Assembly (NCBI RefSeq): GCF_000445065.1
Contig: NZ_ATHO01000109.1
Coordinates: 34,463-98,462 of the forward strand
Source of the DNA: Sphingobium quisquiliarum P25
GTDB taxonomy: Bacteria > Pseudomonadota > Alphaproteobacteria > Sphingomonadales > Sphingomonadaceae
DNA: 64,000 nt
Direction of reading: 5' to 3'
Notes under the pieces: model-generated
Told to the model about the DNA's origin: nothing
Databases searched by the model: none
The model's input: only the letters and a program-made list of their open reading frames with translations
Position numbers and translations under genes: made by a program
Shown here: positions 16,903 through 24,592 of the stretch, piece by piece
How positions within the stretch are numbered: the stretch's first letter is position 1
Layout of the letters: every line of letters starts with the position of its first letter

Positions 16903-17739
16903 TCAGAAGGGCAGCCAGTTCCGCTTTTCGGTGAACTTCATATAACCCGCATTGACGCCAAGCCGGTAGCCGACGCCAAGCCGGATCGGGATGAGCACGA
17001 CGCTGCCCCAGCGCAGATAGCTGGCGGTGAAGCCTCCCACCAGATAGGCCGTGCCCTCCGCCGCCGGGAAGCGATGGTAAAGGTCCTGCGTGTCGTAGAG
17101 ATTATAGACGAGCACGAAGGTATTGGCCGCGTTGCCGCCCACGTCGAAACCGATCGACGGGCCGGTCCAATATACCTGACGCGCGCCTTCCACCTTGTGG
17201 TTGAGCGTGCCCGATCCGTAGCGCAGGCCGACGACGAACGCGCCGGACGCCTCCCGCCCGGCGATATAGGCATTGGGGCGGCCCTGATCCTTCAGGATCT
17301 TCTCGATAATGCCTGCCAGACGCTCCGCTCCCTTGCCGAACACGCCTTCGGCCGCGCCGATCAGATCGTCTTCCTGATAGGATTCGCTCGCCGCCGGAGC
17401 AGCGGGCGGGGAATTGGCGGTGACGGGCGCGCCGGTCGCCGTGCTGCCCGACGTGACCGGCGGCGGCGCGGCGGGATCGGTCGTCGTCTGCGCGGGCGGA
17501 ACGCTGGTATCGACGCCGGGATCGGTGGGCGTGCTGTTCTGCGGCGGCACCGGGGCGAGATCGGCATCGATCGCCGTATTGGGATCGACGGTGCGCACCT
17601 GCGCCTGCGCCGCGACAGGCGCCAGCGCGACCCCGCCAATCGCCAGAGCCACCGCGCCCATGCGCGTGATGCGCGCCGCCGCCCGCTTCATCGTCCCGAT
17701 CATCCCCGCCATGCCCCCATCTGCCCGCTCGTCAATCAT
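16903..17739 (-). CDS. DUF1134 exported protein
   Basis: Up to 278 aa; translation may instead begin at the internal ATG at 17691 (MKRAAARITRM), which gives a cleaner signal peptide ending VAAQAQ. A low-complexity Thr/Pro/Ala-rich linker (~50-115) leads into the DUF1134 domain with FGKGAERLAGIIEKILKDQG, the TGPSIGFDVGGNA strand and the C-terminal RLGVNAGYMKFTEK. Members are conserved in alphaproteobacteria and exported; function is unknown. Confidence 0.85.
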   Translation of the reverse strand: MIDERADGGMAGMIGTMKRAAARITRMGAVALAIGGVALAPVAAQAQVRTVDPNTAIDADLAPVPPQNSTPTDPGVDTSVPPAQTTTDPAAPPPVTSGSTATGAPVTANSPPAAPAASESYQEDDLIGAAEGVFGKGAERLAGIIEKILKDQGRPNAYIAGREASGAFVVGLRYGSGTLNHKVEGARQVYWTGPSIGFDVGGNAANTFVLVYNLYDTQDLYHRFPAAEGTAYLVGGFTASYLRWGSVVLIPIRLGVGYRLGVNAGYMKFTEKRNWLPF

Positions 17740-17937
17740 CCGGCAGATTATCCGGGTTCAAGCTGAAACGACAATGAACGAACGGTGACCGGAGTCGATT
17801 CCGCGCCGGAACGAATCGTCTAAAGGCCGACACGCCAATTTTCGTGCCAGAGGACCGTTGCCATGCACGAAAGCCGCCGCTATAGCCCAATTCGCCTAGC
17901 CGCTGTCCCGCCTCAAGCGGGCGTTCAGGCCATGTTT

Positions 17938-18030
17938 GGAGACGTGGGTGAGTGGCTGAAACCAACGGTTTGCTAAACCGTCGTACTGGTAAATCCGGTA
18001 CCGAGGGTTCGAATCCCTCCGTCTCCGCCA
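17938..18030 (+). tRNA. tRNA-Ser (anticodon GCU)
   Basis: A 93-base tRNA with encoded CCA. Acceptor arms GGAGACG (17938-17944) and CGTCTCC pair perfectly; the anticodon stem-loop is ACGGT-TTGCTAA-ACCGT with anticodon GCT; a long variable arm (about 18 bases) is typical of tRNA-Ser; the T-loop is GGGTTCGAATCCC. Genes are core to its left and accessory from just after it, so it may be an integration site. I found no second copy of its 3' end in the window. Confidence 0.95.
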
Positions 18031-18556
18031 GCTAGTCTCAAGATACCGCTACGTTACGAGATTTCGCCGAAATACGGCGCGAACCCGCGTGCATTCACTT
18101 TGCTTCGGTAGCGGGGAGAGTCCGGTCAGGACGAACAATGGCAGACTCTGCGCGACATTCTCTGCTGCCCCAGGCAGCAGTACGGAATGCCGGCACTCCC
18201 TTACAGCAGGCGTCACCGGGGGCTTGGTGCGGGTCTGGCGGCACGCGCGCTCCCACGAGCCGCCCCAGCCGATGATCCCTATGGTCAGGCACCTGGCCAA
18301 GCCGTCGGCGGTCATTTCATCATCATTTTTTTGAAGCGCCGGGATCACGCAAAACTGCGGCACAGATCAGCATAAACTTCGGCAATTCCTCGATTTTTTA
18401 CATCTTTGCGGAAATCAGAGCCGGCTTTCATAACAGGCGAAAACAGGCTGCAGGATGCGGGCTTCTCCAAAATAAATTACGCAGAAACAGACAGATTTTT
18501 CCCTGTTTGGCGCGTTAATAATTTCGTCGAGTATCCCTGGGCGAGAATGGCGGAAT
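18031..18556. other. Gene-poor region between tRNA-Ser and the modification cassette
   Basis: 526 bases without a convincing gene; short frames on both strands show no family-like pattern. A hairpin with 8-bp arms and a CCA loop lies at 18162-18180. From about 18360 the composition becomes visibly richer in A and T, with motifs such as TTTTTCCCTGTTT, suggesting imported DNA. This is the expected place for an att site of a tRNA-targeted element, but none can be proven from this window alone. Confidence 0.5.
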
Positions 18557-18841
18557 TCAGCCGTTTTCGCCAGTTAACGCGAGGCTCGCGCGTCGTTTGG
18601 CCGTCACGGAAAAGGGGCGCTCATACTCCAACGCCAGCTGCACCATCCGAATGAAGTCCATACACCATATCCGCCGCTGGCAGTTACCCGACGCGAGTTC
18701 CAGCAGTCGCGCCTCAAACGTCGTAACCGTTTCAGATTTGCCATTTTCGTTTCTGATTCGCACAGGCGCGTTTGCCCGCTCCAGGACCCAGCTCCGGAAT
18801 GCATCGCTTGAAAGGTCCGACGAGGGGTCAATCCCCGCCAT
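18557..18841 (-). CDS. Hypothetical protein of the modification cassette
   Basis: 94 aa when started at the ATG at 18841, which overlaps the end of the DUF5681 gene by 14 bases. The frame is open further upstream, but that part is antisense-like Arg/Ser-rich sequence. The small protein has a WVLERANAPVRIRNENGK stretch and an apparently helical middle; I recognise no domain. The DUF5681 neighbour and the tight overlap suggest both belong to the same cassette. Confidence 0.55.
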   Translation of the reverse strand: MAGIDPSSDLSSDAFRSWVLERANAPVRIRNENGKSETVTTFEARLLELASGNCQRRIWCMDFIRMVQLALEYERPFSVTAKRRASLALTGENG

Positions 18842-19208
18842 GGTAATCAAACCTCGACTGCTCCGCACGCAGCCTTGCCTCCTCCCGCTCGCGCAGCTGC
18901 TCCGCCCTCCGCTCCGCCTCGCAGACCCGTTCCTCCTCCCGTTTCGCGCAATCAATCGCAATCCTGATGACCGAGCGGCATGCCAGAGGATTGGCCGATT
19001 TACCGGTCGCGAGGCTCGTGCAGTTGAACTCCAGCAGCGTCATGCGTTCACCTCCACCGCCCGAACTGACCTGCCTGTTCATGACACCAAGGATCACCTG
19101 ATCGAGCTCGGCCAGCGTACGGAAACCGATCGGCTTCTTCTTCGGCCGACCCCTGCGGTTGCCTGACGTTCCCTTCGCGAACTGCCCCCTGTTCCCCGAA
19201 GCACTCAC
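18828..19208 (-). CDS. DUF5681 domain protein
   Basis: 126 aa. The N-terminus has the DUF5681 signature GQFAKGTSGNRRGRPKKK (8-25), a basic motif found in phage- and island-borne proteins, often beside terminase or methyltransferase genes. The rest is mainly helical, with a highly charged Glu/Arg coiled-coil-like stretch (~88-118). The start overlaps the methyltransferase stop as ATGA and the end overlaps the next small gene, so the three are one operon. Function unknown. Confidence 0.75.
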   Translation of the reverse strand: MSASGNRGQFAKGTSGNRRGRPKKKPIGFRTLAELDQVILGVMNRQVSSGGGGERMTLLEFNCTSLATGKSANPLACRSVIRIAIDCAKREEERVCEAERRAEQLREREEARLRAEQSRFDYHGGD

Positions 19209-20578
19209 TGGCCCACGTTCCCTTCAAGCGCGGCATCGGCAACCCTGTCCATCGCCTCGGCGCGCCGCTTCTGAACTTCGGCGTATGTTTCACCGGTAGC
19301 CTCGAGGATCGCTGCCTTGCGGGTGACCATCTGCCAGCGCCGAATCGTGACCTCGCAATAGCCCGGCTCATATTCGATCAGCCGTCCACGACGCTTCGTC
19401 TTCTCGGCAGCGATCAGCGTGGATCCCGAGCCTCCGAAAGGATCGAGCACAATCTCACCCATGCGGGAGGTGTCCTTGATCGCATCCATGATCATCGGGA
19501 CCGGCTTCACGGTCGGATGCAGCGCCAGCTCTGCGCTGGCGCCGGTTTTCGTTGCGCCACGATAGTTCCACACGTTCGTGCGGTATCGGCCGTTCTTCCC
19601 GAGCTCGACCGTATTGAGATGCGGCGCAGTGCCAACCTTCCAGACGAACACCAGCTCATGCTGCGAGCGGTAGAAGCTGCCCATTCCTGCATTGTCCTTT
19701 GACCAGATGCAGAGATTCTTGAGCTCGGAATAGACGGCTTCCCCTGCCTTCTTCATCTCGTCGATGTGCCGCCAGTCCATGCACTGGTAGTGAATTGCGC
19801 CGTCCATGCTGACGTCCGCTGCGTTACGGAATGCGGTTTCCAGAAAGCCGGTGAACTCGGCCTTGCTCATCTCGCCCGTTGCCATCGCGAATTCCGCATG
19901 CCGCGTTTTGCCAAGGCCGCCCACATGTCCCTGGATCTTCACGTTGAACGGTGGATCGGAGAAGACCAGCCGGGCACGCTCCTCCCCCATCAGCCGGGCG
20001 AAGGAAGCAGGATCACGGGTGTCGCCGCACAGCAGCCGGTGCTTACCCAGCACCCACAGGTCACCACGTTCCACCCCGCACGTCTCGCGCCGATCCACCT
20101 CCGGCACCTTCTCCAGCGCTGCCTCTTCCGGCGTCGCCAGCGTCAGCATGTCGATCTCCGTGGTCGAAAAGCCGGTGATCTCCAGATCGAACGCCAGCTC
20201 GATGTCGTGAAGCTCCTGCAGCTCGATTCGCAGGATATCGGTGTCCCATCCACTGTTCTGCGCGATCTTGTTATCGGCCAGCGCATAGGCCCGCAGTTCC
20301 GATTCGGTGAGATCATGAATCGGGATGACCGGCACATCTTCCATGCCCAGCATCTTTGCCGCTGCATATCGGCCATGCCCCGCCACGATGACGCCATCTC
20401 CATCCAGCAGAATGGGATTGGTGAAGCCGAACTGCCGGATCGAGGAGGCGATCTGGCCGATCTGCTTTTCACTGTGACGGCGCGCGTTGCGCGGCGCTTC
20501 CTTCAGCGCCTCGAGCGGGCGCAGTTCTACCTTGAGGGAACGGATGAGCCCGCTCCCCCGGACATTCTCGTTATCCAT
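19205..20578 (-). CDS. Site-specific DNA methyltransferase with N-terminal ParB-like domain (beta class)
   Basis: 457 aa. Residues ~15-110 form a ParB/Srx-like domain (NPILLDGDGVIVAGHGRY, with the GHGR box). The methyltransferase domain has the catalytic DPPF at 208-211 first and the AdoMet-binding DPFGGSG at 379-385 later. That order defines the beta class of N6-adenine or N4-cytosine enzymes (CcrM-like). No restriction endonuclease lies nearby, so it is an orphan modification enzyme of island or prophage type, probably for self-protection or regulation. It is the central gene of a minus-strand cassette with DUF5681 and an AbrB-like gene. Confidence 0.9.
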   Translation of the reverse strand: MDNENVRGSGLIRSLKVELRPLEALKEAPRNARRHSEKQIGQIASSIRQFGFTNPILLDGDGVIVAGHGRYAAAKMLGMEDVPVIPIHDLTESELRAYALADNKIAQNSGWDTDILRIELQELHDIELAFDLEITGFSTTEIDMLTLATPEEAALEKVPEVDRRETCGVERGDLWVLGKHRLLCGDTRDPASFARLMGEERARLVFSDPPFNVKIQGHVGGLGKTRHAEFAMATGEMSKAEFTGFLETAFRNAADVSMDGAIHYQCMDWRHIDEMKKAGEAVYSELKNLCIWSKDNAGMGSFYRSQHELVFVWKVGTAPHLNTVELGKNGRYRTNVWNYRGATKTGASAELALHPTVKPVPMIMDAIKDTSRMGEIVLDPFGGSGSTLIAAEKTKRRGRLIEYEPGYCEVTIRRWQMVTRKAAILEATGETYAEVQKRRAEAMDRVADAALEGNVGQ

Positions 20579-20609
20579 GTCTTACTCCTGATCAGTTCAG
20601 GCCGGGCAC

Positions 20610-21086
20610 TCAGCCGGCTGTTGGTGGTGGAGGCGCCAGTCCGCCAATCAGAGCTTCGAGGAGAGCGGCCTGCTCCGGCATCTTCTCGCGGGCCGCCTGG
20701 GTGATGGCTTCAAGCGCCGCCTGTCTGCTCAGCACCGCCAGCCCATCATCCAGCGCACGACAGTACAGGGGCTCGCCTGCGGCGAGCCCATAGCGTTCCA
20801 TGACATCGGCAGGCAGTTCGATCGCCCCGGCTTCATTGACGCGGCCGACGATGATATCGCCGCCGCCGCTGAGGATGGCTGCTTTCGCTTCTCTGGGAGG
20901 CGTGGTTTTCTCGATCACCCCAGCCCGTAGCAGCACATTGTAGACATGCTGGTAGCGGATATCGAGATAGCGGCTGATATCGCCGGTGCTCACGCCCGCT
21001 TCATTGAGCGCCCGCACCTTTGCCGCCTTGCTGGTCATGCCGGCCGTCAGCCGATCCATTTCATCACGTGTCAAGGGAACCTCCAT
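20610..21086 (-). CDS. HTH plus SpoVT/AbrB-like DNA-binding protein
   Basis: 158 aa. Residues ~17-52 look like a helix-turn-helix (KVRALNEAGVSTGDISRYL followed by YQHVYNVL). Residues ~74-115 resemble a swapped-hairpin AbrB/MazE fold (IIVGRVNEAGAIELPADVMERY with an alternating beta pattern). It lies 31 bases upstream of the methyltransferase gene in the same direction and is the likely regulator of that cassette. Identification is from fold-like patterns, not from a firm motif. Confidence 0.6.
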   Translation of the reverse strand: MEVPLTRDEMDRLTAGMTSKAAKVRALNEAGVSTGDISRYLDIRYQHVYNVLLRAGVIEKTTPPREAKAAILSGGGDIIVGRVNEAGAIELPADVMERYGLAAGEPLYCRALDDGLAVLSRQAALEAITQAAREKMPEQAALLEALIGGLAPPPPTAG

Positions 21087-21181
21087 CTCGATGGGAAGGT
21101 TCCTACATCATGATCGGGTACTACACAATATGTATACCTAAAATTCTACACTCCACTCTCACCCTCGAGCAAAAGCGTGTA

Positions 21182-21724
21182 TCACTCAATATGACATTCT
21201 GCCAGAGCCGCCGCGAGGGATGCATCGAGAGGCACCGGCCTGAGGCCGTCCTTCGTGATCTGACCCACCCTGTACATGCCTGAGCCCGGGAGACCGGTGT
21301 CAGCGGCGGCTGCCTTCGCCCTGAACAGGAGGCCATGGCCGCTTCGCAGTTCCGCAAGCATGGCGCGGGCCGAATCACCCATCGCAAAGCTGCTTGTGGC
21401 GGTTGCGCTCAGGATCATGCGGTTGGAAACCGCCACGGCATCGGCCATTGCCTTCGCTGCGACCGGATCCTGCGGCGTGAGGCCCGTCGGCATCGCGGCC
21501 ATGTCTGCGGTCATCGGCCCATCTTCCGGCCGCACTTCGCGAAAGGGCTGTTCGTCCACCCGCCAGAGAATCGTGCCGGTCGGCAGCCGGAAGCGTCCGC
21601 CGCTGCTCACTCCGACCAGAAGGCCATGCTGGGGGTGGTTTTCGATGACAGGATAGAGAAAGCCGGTACGCGTGTAGCGGGTCTTCCCGACATAATCGAG
21701 CGCCGACACCACGCAGCGCGACAC
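21182..21724 (-). CDS. Hypothetical protein, possibly 5'-truncated
   Basis: 180 aa from a GTG at 21724. The frame continues upstream for only about nine codons (reading RTTDPVTG) to a TAG at 21751-21749. The N-terminus starts abruptly in what looks like a folded domain (CVVSALDYVGKTRYTRTGF) with no signal peptide or ribosome binding site. The sequence is well-behaved coding DNA (YRVGQITKDGLRPVPLDASL near the end). I suspect that the original 5' end, perhaps with a signal peptide, has been lost, but cannot prove it. No domain recognised. Confidence 0.5.
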   Translation of the reverse strand: MSRCVVSALDYVGKTRYTRTGFLYPVIENHPQHGLLVGVSSGGRFRLPTGTILWRVDEQPFREVRPEDGPMTADMAAMPTGLTPQDPVAAKAMADAVAVSNRMILSATATSSFAMGDSARAMLAELRSGHGLLFRAKAAAADTGLPGSGMYRVGQITKDGLRPVPLDASLAAALAECHIE

Positions 21725-22573
21725 GCCCGTTACCGGGTCAGTGGTTCTCTATCAGGGTCGACTGGCGCGACAGCTCGCCTTTTGATGCGGCATTTCGGAT
21801 GGCAGATGCACTCAGCGGTCACGCTCCTCTGTTCAGGAACGCTGCCTCTGGCGCTGGCCTCGTGCGTCGCTCCTATGTCCTCTCGGGGCGACGGCTCGGA
21901 AGCCGGATGTTGGAAACCTGCACACAGTCAGGCGCATACGCCTTTACCGTTGCCGGCTGGACATGCGCGCATGCCACCCGGCCCCGGAAAATCCGTGACC
22001 GAGCACTGTGTGTGAGGTTTCCACGCCCCACTCCCCGGCTTTCACGGGAAGCAGGGCCACATTGCTCGACTGGCGCGCGCAGGCAAGTGGAATATGCAGA
22101 CGGGTCGCGCAGGTTACGCCGAATGTTTTATGCGGCGATCTACCTCTCGTCGCTTAGAGGCCCGCCCTGAATGTGTTGATCGCCTTCAGCCTCTCGCCGA
22201 GGCTAACCGCCACAAAATCCACTGAGGATCGGGGCACTGATGGAGAGACAACTTTGGCGACAGTCGGCTTCGGGGCGACTCTTCCGGACAAGCTGCCGCT
22301 CGGGACGCATTTGACGGGCGCACTCAAGAGCTAACGTTGGGGCATTGCGACTGTCGGCTTTCAACAGGCCATTGGCGTCTGCCTGCATCTCATTACGTAA
22401 CACGCATCCGCACTGCAAAATTGCACCGCCAACCATTCCGAAGCGTGGATCTCTGGTATATCGATGCGGCAGGCGGACCTCGGAATGCCGCAAATGGCGG
22501 CGGCTATCTTGTTAGGGGCGTATTCCCAATGTACGCTCGCTAAGTCGTCGATAACTGAGTAGGCAGCAGAATC
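21725..22573. other. Gene-poor accessory stretch
   Basis: 849 bases. The only candidate is a plus-strand frame at 21785-22015 (76 codons) whose N-terminus looks like a lipoprotein signal (LPLALASC), followed by a Pro/His-rich tail; it lacks a ribosome binding site and I do not call it a gene. The rest has no convincing coding pattern. It may be remnants of rearrangement, in line with the truncated look of the gene at 21182-21724. Confidence 0.4.
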
Positions 22574-22927
22574 ATGCATGACCTATGGAGCGAGAGAGAC
22601 TTGACGAGCGTTGCCGCTACACACCGGATCGACGAACTCCGCTCGTTCGTCGTCGAAGCTCTGCCGGTCACGAAGACGCAATATCCCGCGCTCCCCGAGG
22701 CCGATCGCGTCATCGCGTTCTGTGTTAAGCATTCGGCGCTTCACTTTTCGAAGACCTCGGGTCAGCTCGCTGCGCTCGCCGAGAAGATGGATCACGGCGC
22801 GCACCCGGACTTGGGAGAGGCGACGAAGATCGTCGCGAATTCGCTCGTGAACGCCCTCAAACTGGCCGAGGAGCTGTCGATCTCGACCGAGAGCATCCTG
22901 ACCTTCCTTAGCCAGAAATATCCCTAG
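22574..22927 (+). CDS. Hypothetical small helical protein
   Basis: 117 aa, predicted all-helical from its heptad-like pattern (LGEATKIVANSLVNALKLAEEL near the C-terminal third). No domain recognised and the ribosome binding site is weak (GGCAGCAG). It ends eight bases before the convergent hypothetical gene at 22936-23553, which in turn is divergent from a uracil-DNA glycosylase-like gene. Codon use is regular, so it is probably a real gene. Confidence 0.55.
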   Translation: MHDLWSERDLTSVAATHRIDELRSFVVEALPVTKTQYPALPEADRVIAFCVKHSALHFSKTSGQLAALAEKMDHGAHPDLGEATKIVANSLVNALKLAEELSISTESILTFLSQKYP

Positions 22928-22935
22928 GCGCTGCG

Positions 22936-23553
22936 CTAGATCGGGATGACGAAGGTGGTCTTTGCCGCGCTCTCGTCATCAGGGGCATGTCCGAGGATTT
23001 TCTGCGTCGTTTGGAAAGAGACCTGCCAGAGCCGCCTCAGGTTCTTGTCGCTGAGCCCCACCATGTCGAGATCGGCGAGATGAATGATGCCTTCGATAGG
23101 CGGTTTAAAATGCCACCCGTAATCCGGTCTTGGCTTCACTCGGATTGTAAGTTCGCAATGCGGTGCTTGGCGCGTCAACGGCAGGAAATCGAACGGGCCG
23201 AAGCCCGTCACCCACGACACGTTCTCATCGACATGCGCGCGCAGCCTGATGAACTTCAGGGTCTCGCGGTCGAACCCCTCGTCATGGAAGAGACCCGTCT
23301 CCAGGCAGGCGCCCGCTAGCGCCAGCACATCGTTCGCGCTCTGCACGGACGGGAAGATCAGCGACAGCGCCTGCGTATCGGGGCTGTCGATGGCATTGCG
23401 CAGCTGGAGGCCGATCGCATCGGGGCTGACCGGGATGACGAGCGATCGCCACCCATATTTAACCGGGTCCTTCGCCGCGAAAGCCGCGAAGGCGCATCCA
23501 GCTCGATTGCCTCTGAAGAAGCCTCGCTGCTCTTCCTTGACCAACTCATCCAT
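22936..23553 (-). CDS. Hypothetical protein divergent from a DNA-glycosylase-like gene
   Basis: 205 aa when started at the ATG at 23553, which has GAGGG eight bases upstream; an ATG at 23562 is possible but too close to that site. The protein has a conserved-looking start (FFRGNRAGCAFAAFAAKDP), a middle LIFPSVQSANDVLALAGA and a C-terminal half with GWHFKPPIEGIIHLADLDMVG. It seems a soluble alpha/beta protein. I recognise no family. The 67-base gap to the divergent SMUG2-like gene implies shared promoter DNA. Confidence 0.6.
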   Translation of the reverse strand: MDELVKEEQRGFFRGNRAGCAFAAFAAKDPVKYGWRSLVIPVSPDAIGLQLRNAIDSPDTQALSLIFPSVQSANDVLALAGACLETGLFHDEGFDRETLKFIRLRAHVDENVSWVTGFGPFDFLPLTRQAPHCELTIRVKPRPDYGWHFKPPIEGIIHLADLDMVGLSDKNLRRLWQVSFQTTQKILGHAPDDESAAKTTFVIPI

Positions 23554-23620
23554 TGCGGGCATCCCTCGCCAATAGTTGCGCCGACTAGCGCAAAAGATCG
23601 AGTACACCAAGGATTATGGC

Positions 23621-24313
23621 ATGACATCGACCTTTGGATCCAGGGTTATGGAATTCTATGAATCACTCGAGCGTTTTCGCTGGGCGACCCCCGAAGTCGC
23701 ATTGTTATCTCCGATTGCCGATGATCAACGCCGCGAAGCCATGGCGGCGTTCTGCAGCGCATATTATGATGACGACCAGAGCCGTGTCTTCTGGCTCGGC
23801 ATCAACCCGAGCCGGGTTCGCCCGACCTCGACCGGAGTGCCCTATACAGACGGCTTTGCCTTGCTCGAGAAGTGCAGCATCGTGAACGACTTTAGCAAGA
23901 GCCGGGAATTGACTGCCGACTTCTTCTACCAGTTCATCGACGCCTATGGGGGAGCTGAGCCCTTTTATGCCCGGCACTATGCTGGCGCGGCCTATCCGCT
24001 TTCGATCTTGAAAAAAGACAAATATTGCAATTACTACGACAAGGATCTTCCCGAAGAGGTCATGGCGTCAATCCCCGGTCAGATCCGGCGGCAGGCCGAG
24101 ATCGGGCATCGCGGCGTGCTGGTCATCATCGGATCCGGCGAGAACAGCAAGGTGCTGAACGCTCTGAACGACGAGCTCGGCATCTTCTCGCATGTGCTGG
24201 TAGTTGAACACCCGCGCTATATCCTCCAATACAAATCGGCGGTCCTGCAGGATTTTCTCGCGAAGTTCGTCGATACCGCGCGCACCGCGGAACGGCTCGC
24301 CGGACTGAATTGA
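23621..24313 (+). CDS. Uracil-DNA glycosylase superfamily protein (SMUG2/DUF4918-like)
   Basis: 230 aa from the ATG at 23621 with AAGGA upstream. The protein fits the uracil-DNA glycosylase fold: FWLGINPSRVRPTSTGVPYT (about 59-78) matches the SMUG-type active-site loop (GMNPG...TGVPF in SMUG1), and VVEHPRYILQY near the C-terminus matches the DNA-intercalation-side HPR loop of DUF4918 proteins, which were assigned as SMUG2. It would remove uracil or a damaged base from DNA. In this island, next to unknown genes, it may serve element maintenance or defence; that is speculation. Family call rests on two motifs. Confidence 0.62.
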   Translation: MTSTFGSRVMEFYESLERFRWATPEVALLSPIADDQRREAMAAFCSAYYDDDQSRVFWLGINPSRVRPTSTGVPYTDGFALLEKCSIVNDFSKSRELTADFFYQFIDAYGGAEPFYARHYAGAAYPLSILKKDKYCNYYDKDLPEEVMASIPGQIRRQAEIGHRGVLVIIGSGENSKVLNALNDELGIFSHVLVVEHPRYILQYKSAVLQDFLAKFVDTARTAERLAGLN

Positions 24314-24592
24314 ACGGGCCCCAACGGCCGCCCGGGCGGGCGCTGAATTTGGGTAAGCGCCGCCGGGCGCTTGGCTGCATCCATTCTCCCGTTTATGGTC
24401 TGCTTAATGGGCCGTCTGCTGACGCTCAGCTCTTGGTAGTGCGAGATAGGATACGGCCGTTCGTTCAGCGAGCCCCTCGAGCCGCTAAGACCCAGTCAGA
24501 TTGATCATTTCAGCGTGAGCCGTGACTGGCTTCACGATGGTCGTCATCTTGTCGTGGAGGTCCCCGGTAGTTGGGTTGGAACTCGCCCGGTG
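24314..24592. other. Non-coding gap with GC-rich palindromes
   Basis: 279 bases without a credible gene, between two genes that converge on it. A perfect 12-base palindrome CCGCCCGGGCGG lies at about 24328-24339, and a short GCGCC/GGCGC hairpin follows near 24358-24371; either could end transcription of the glycosylase-like gene, but no T-run follows. Confidence 0.4.

Noticed and set aside
18049..18363. Minus-strand frame of about 104 codons after the tRNA
   Set aside because: No ribosome binding site, no recognisable pattern, and it spans a hairpin in a gene-poor region.
21785..22015. Small lipoprotein gene
   Set aside because: The LPLALASC signal is suggestive, but there is no ribosome binding site and the rest is Pro/His-rich; kept only as a remark in the gap entry.
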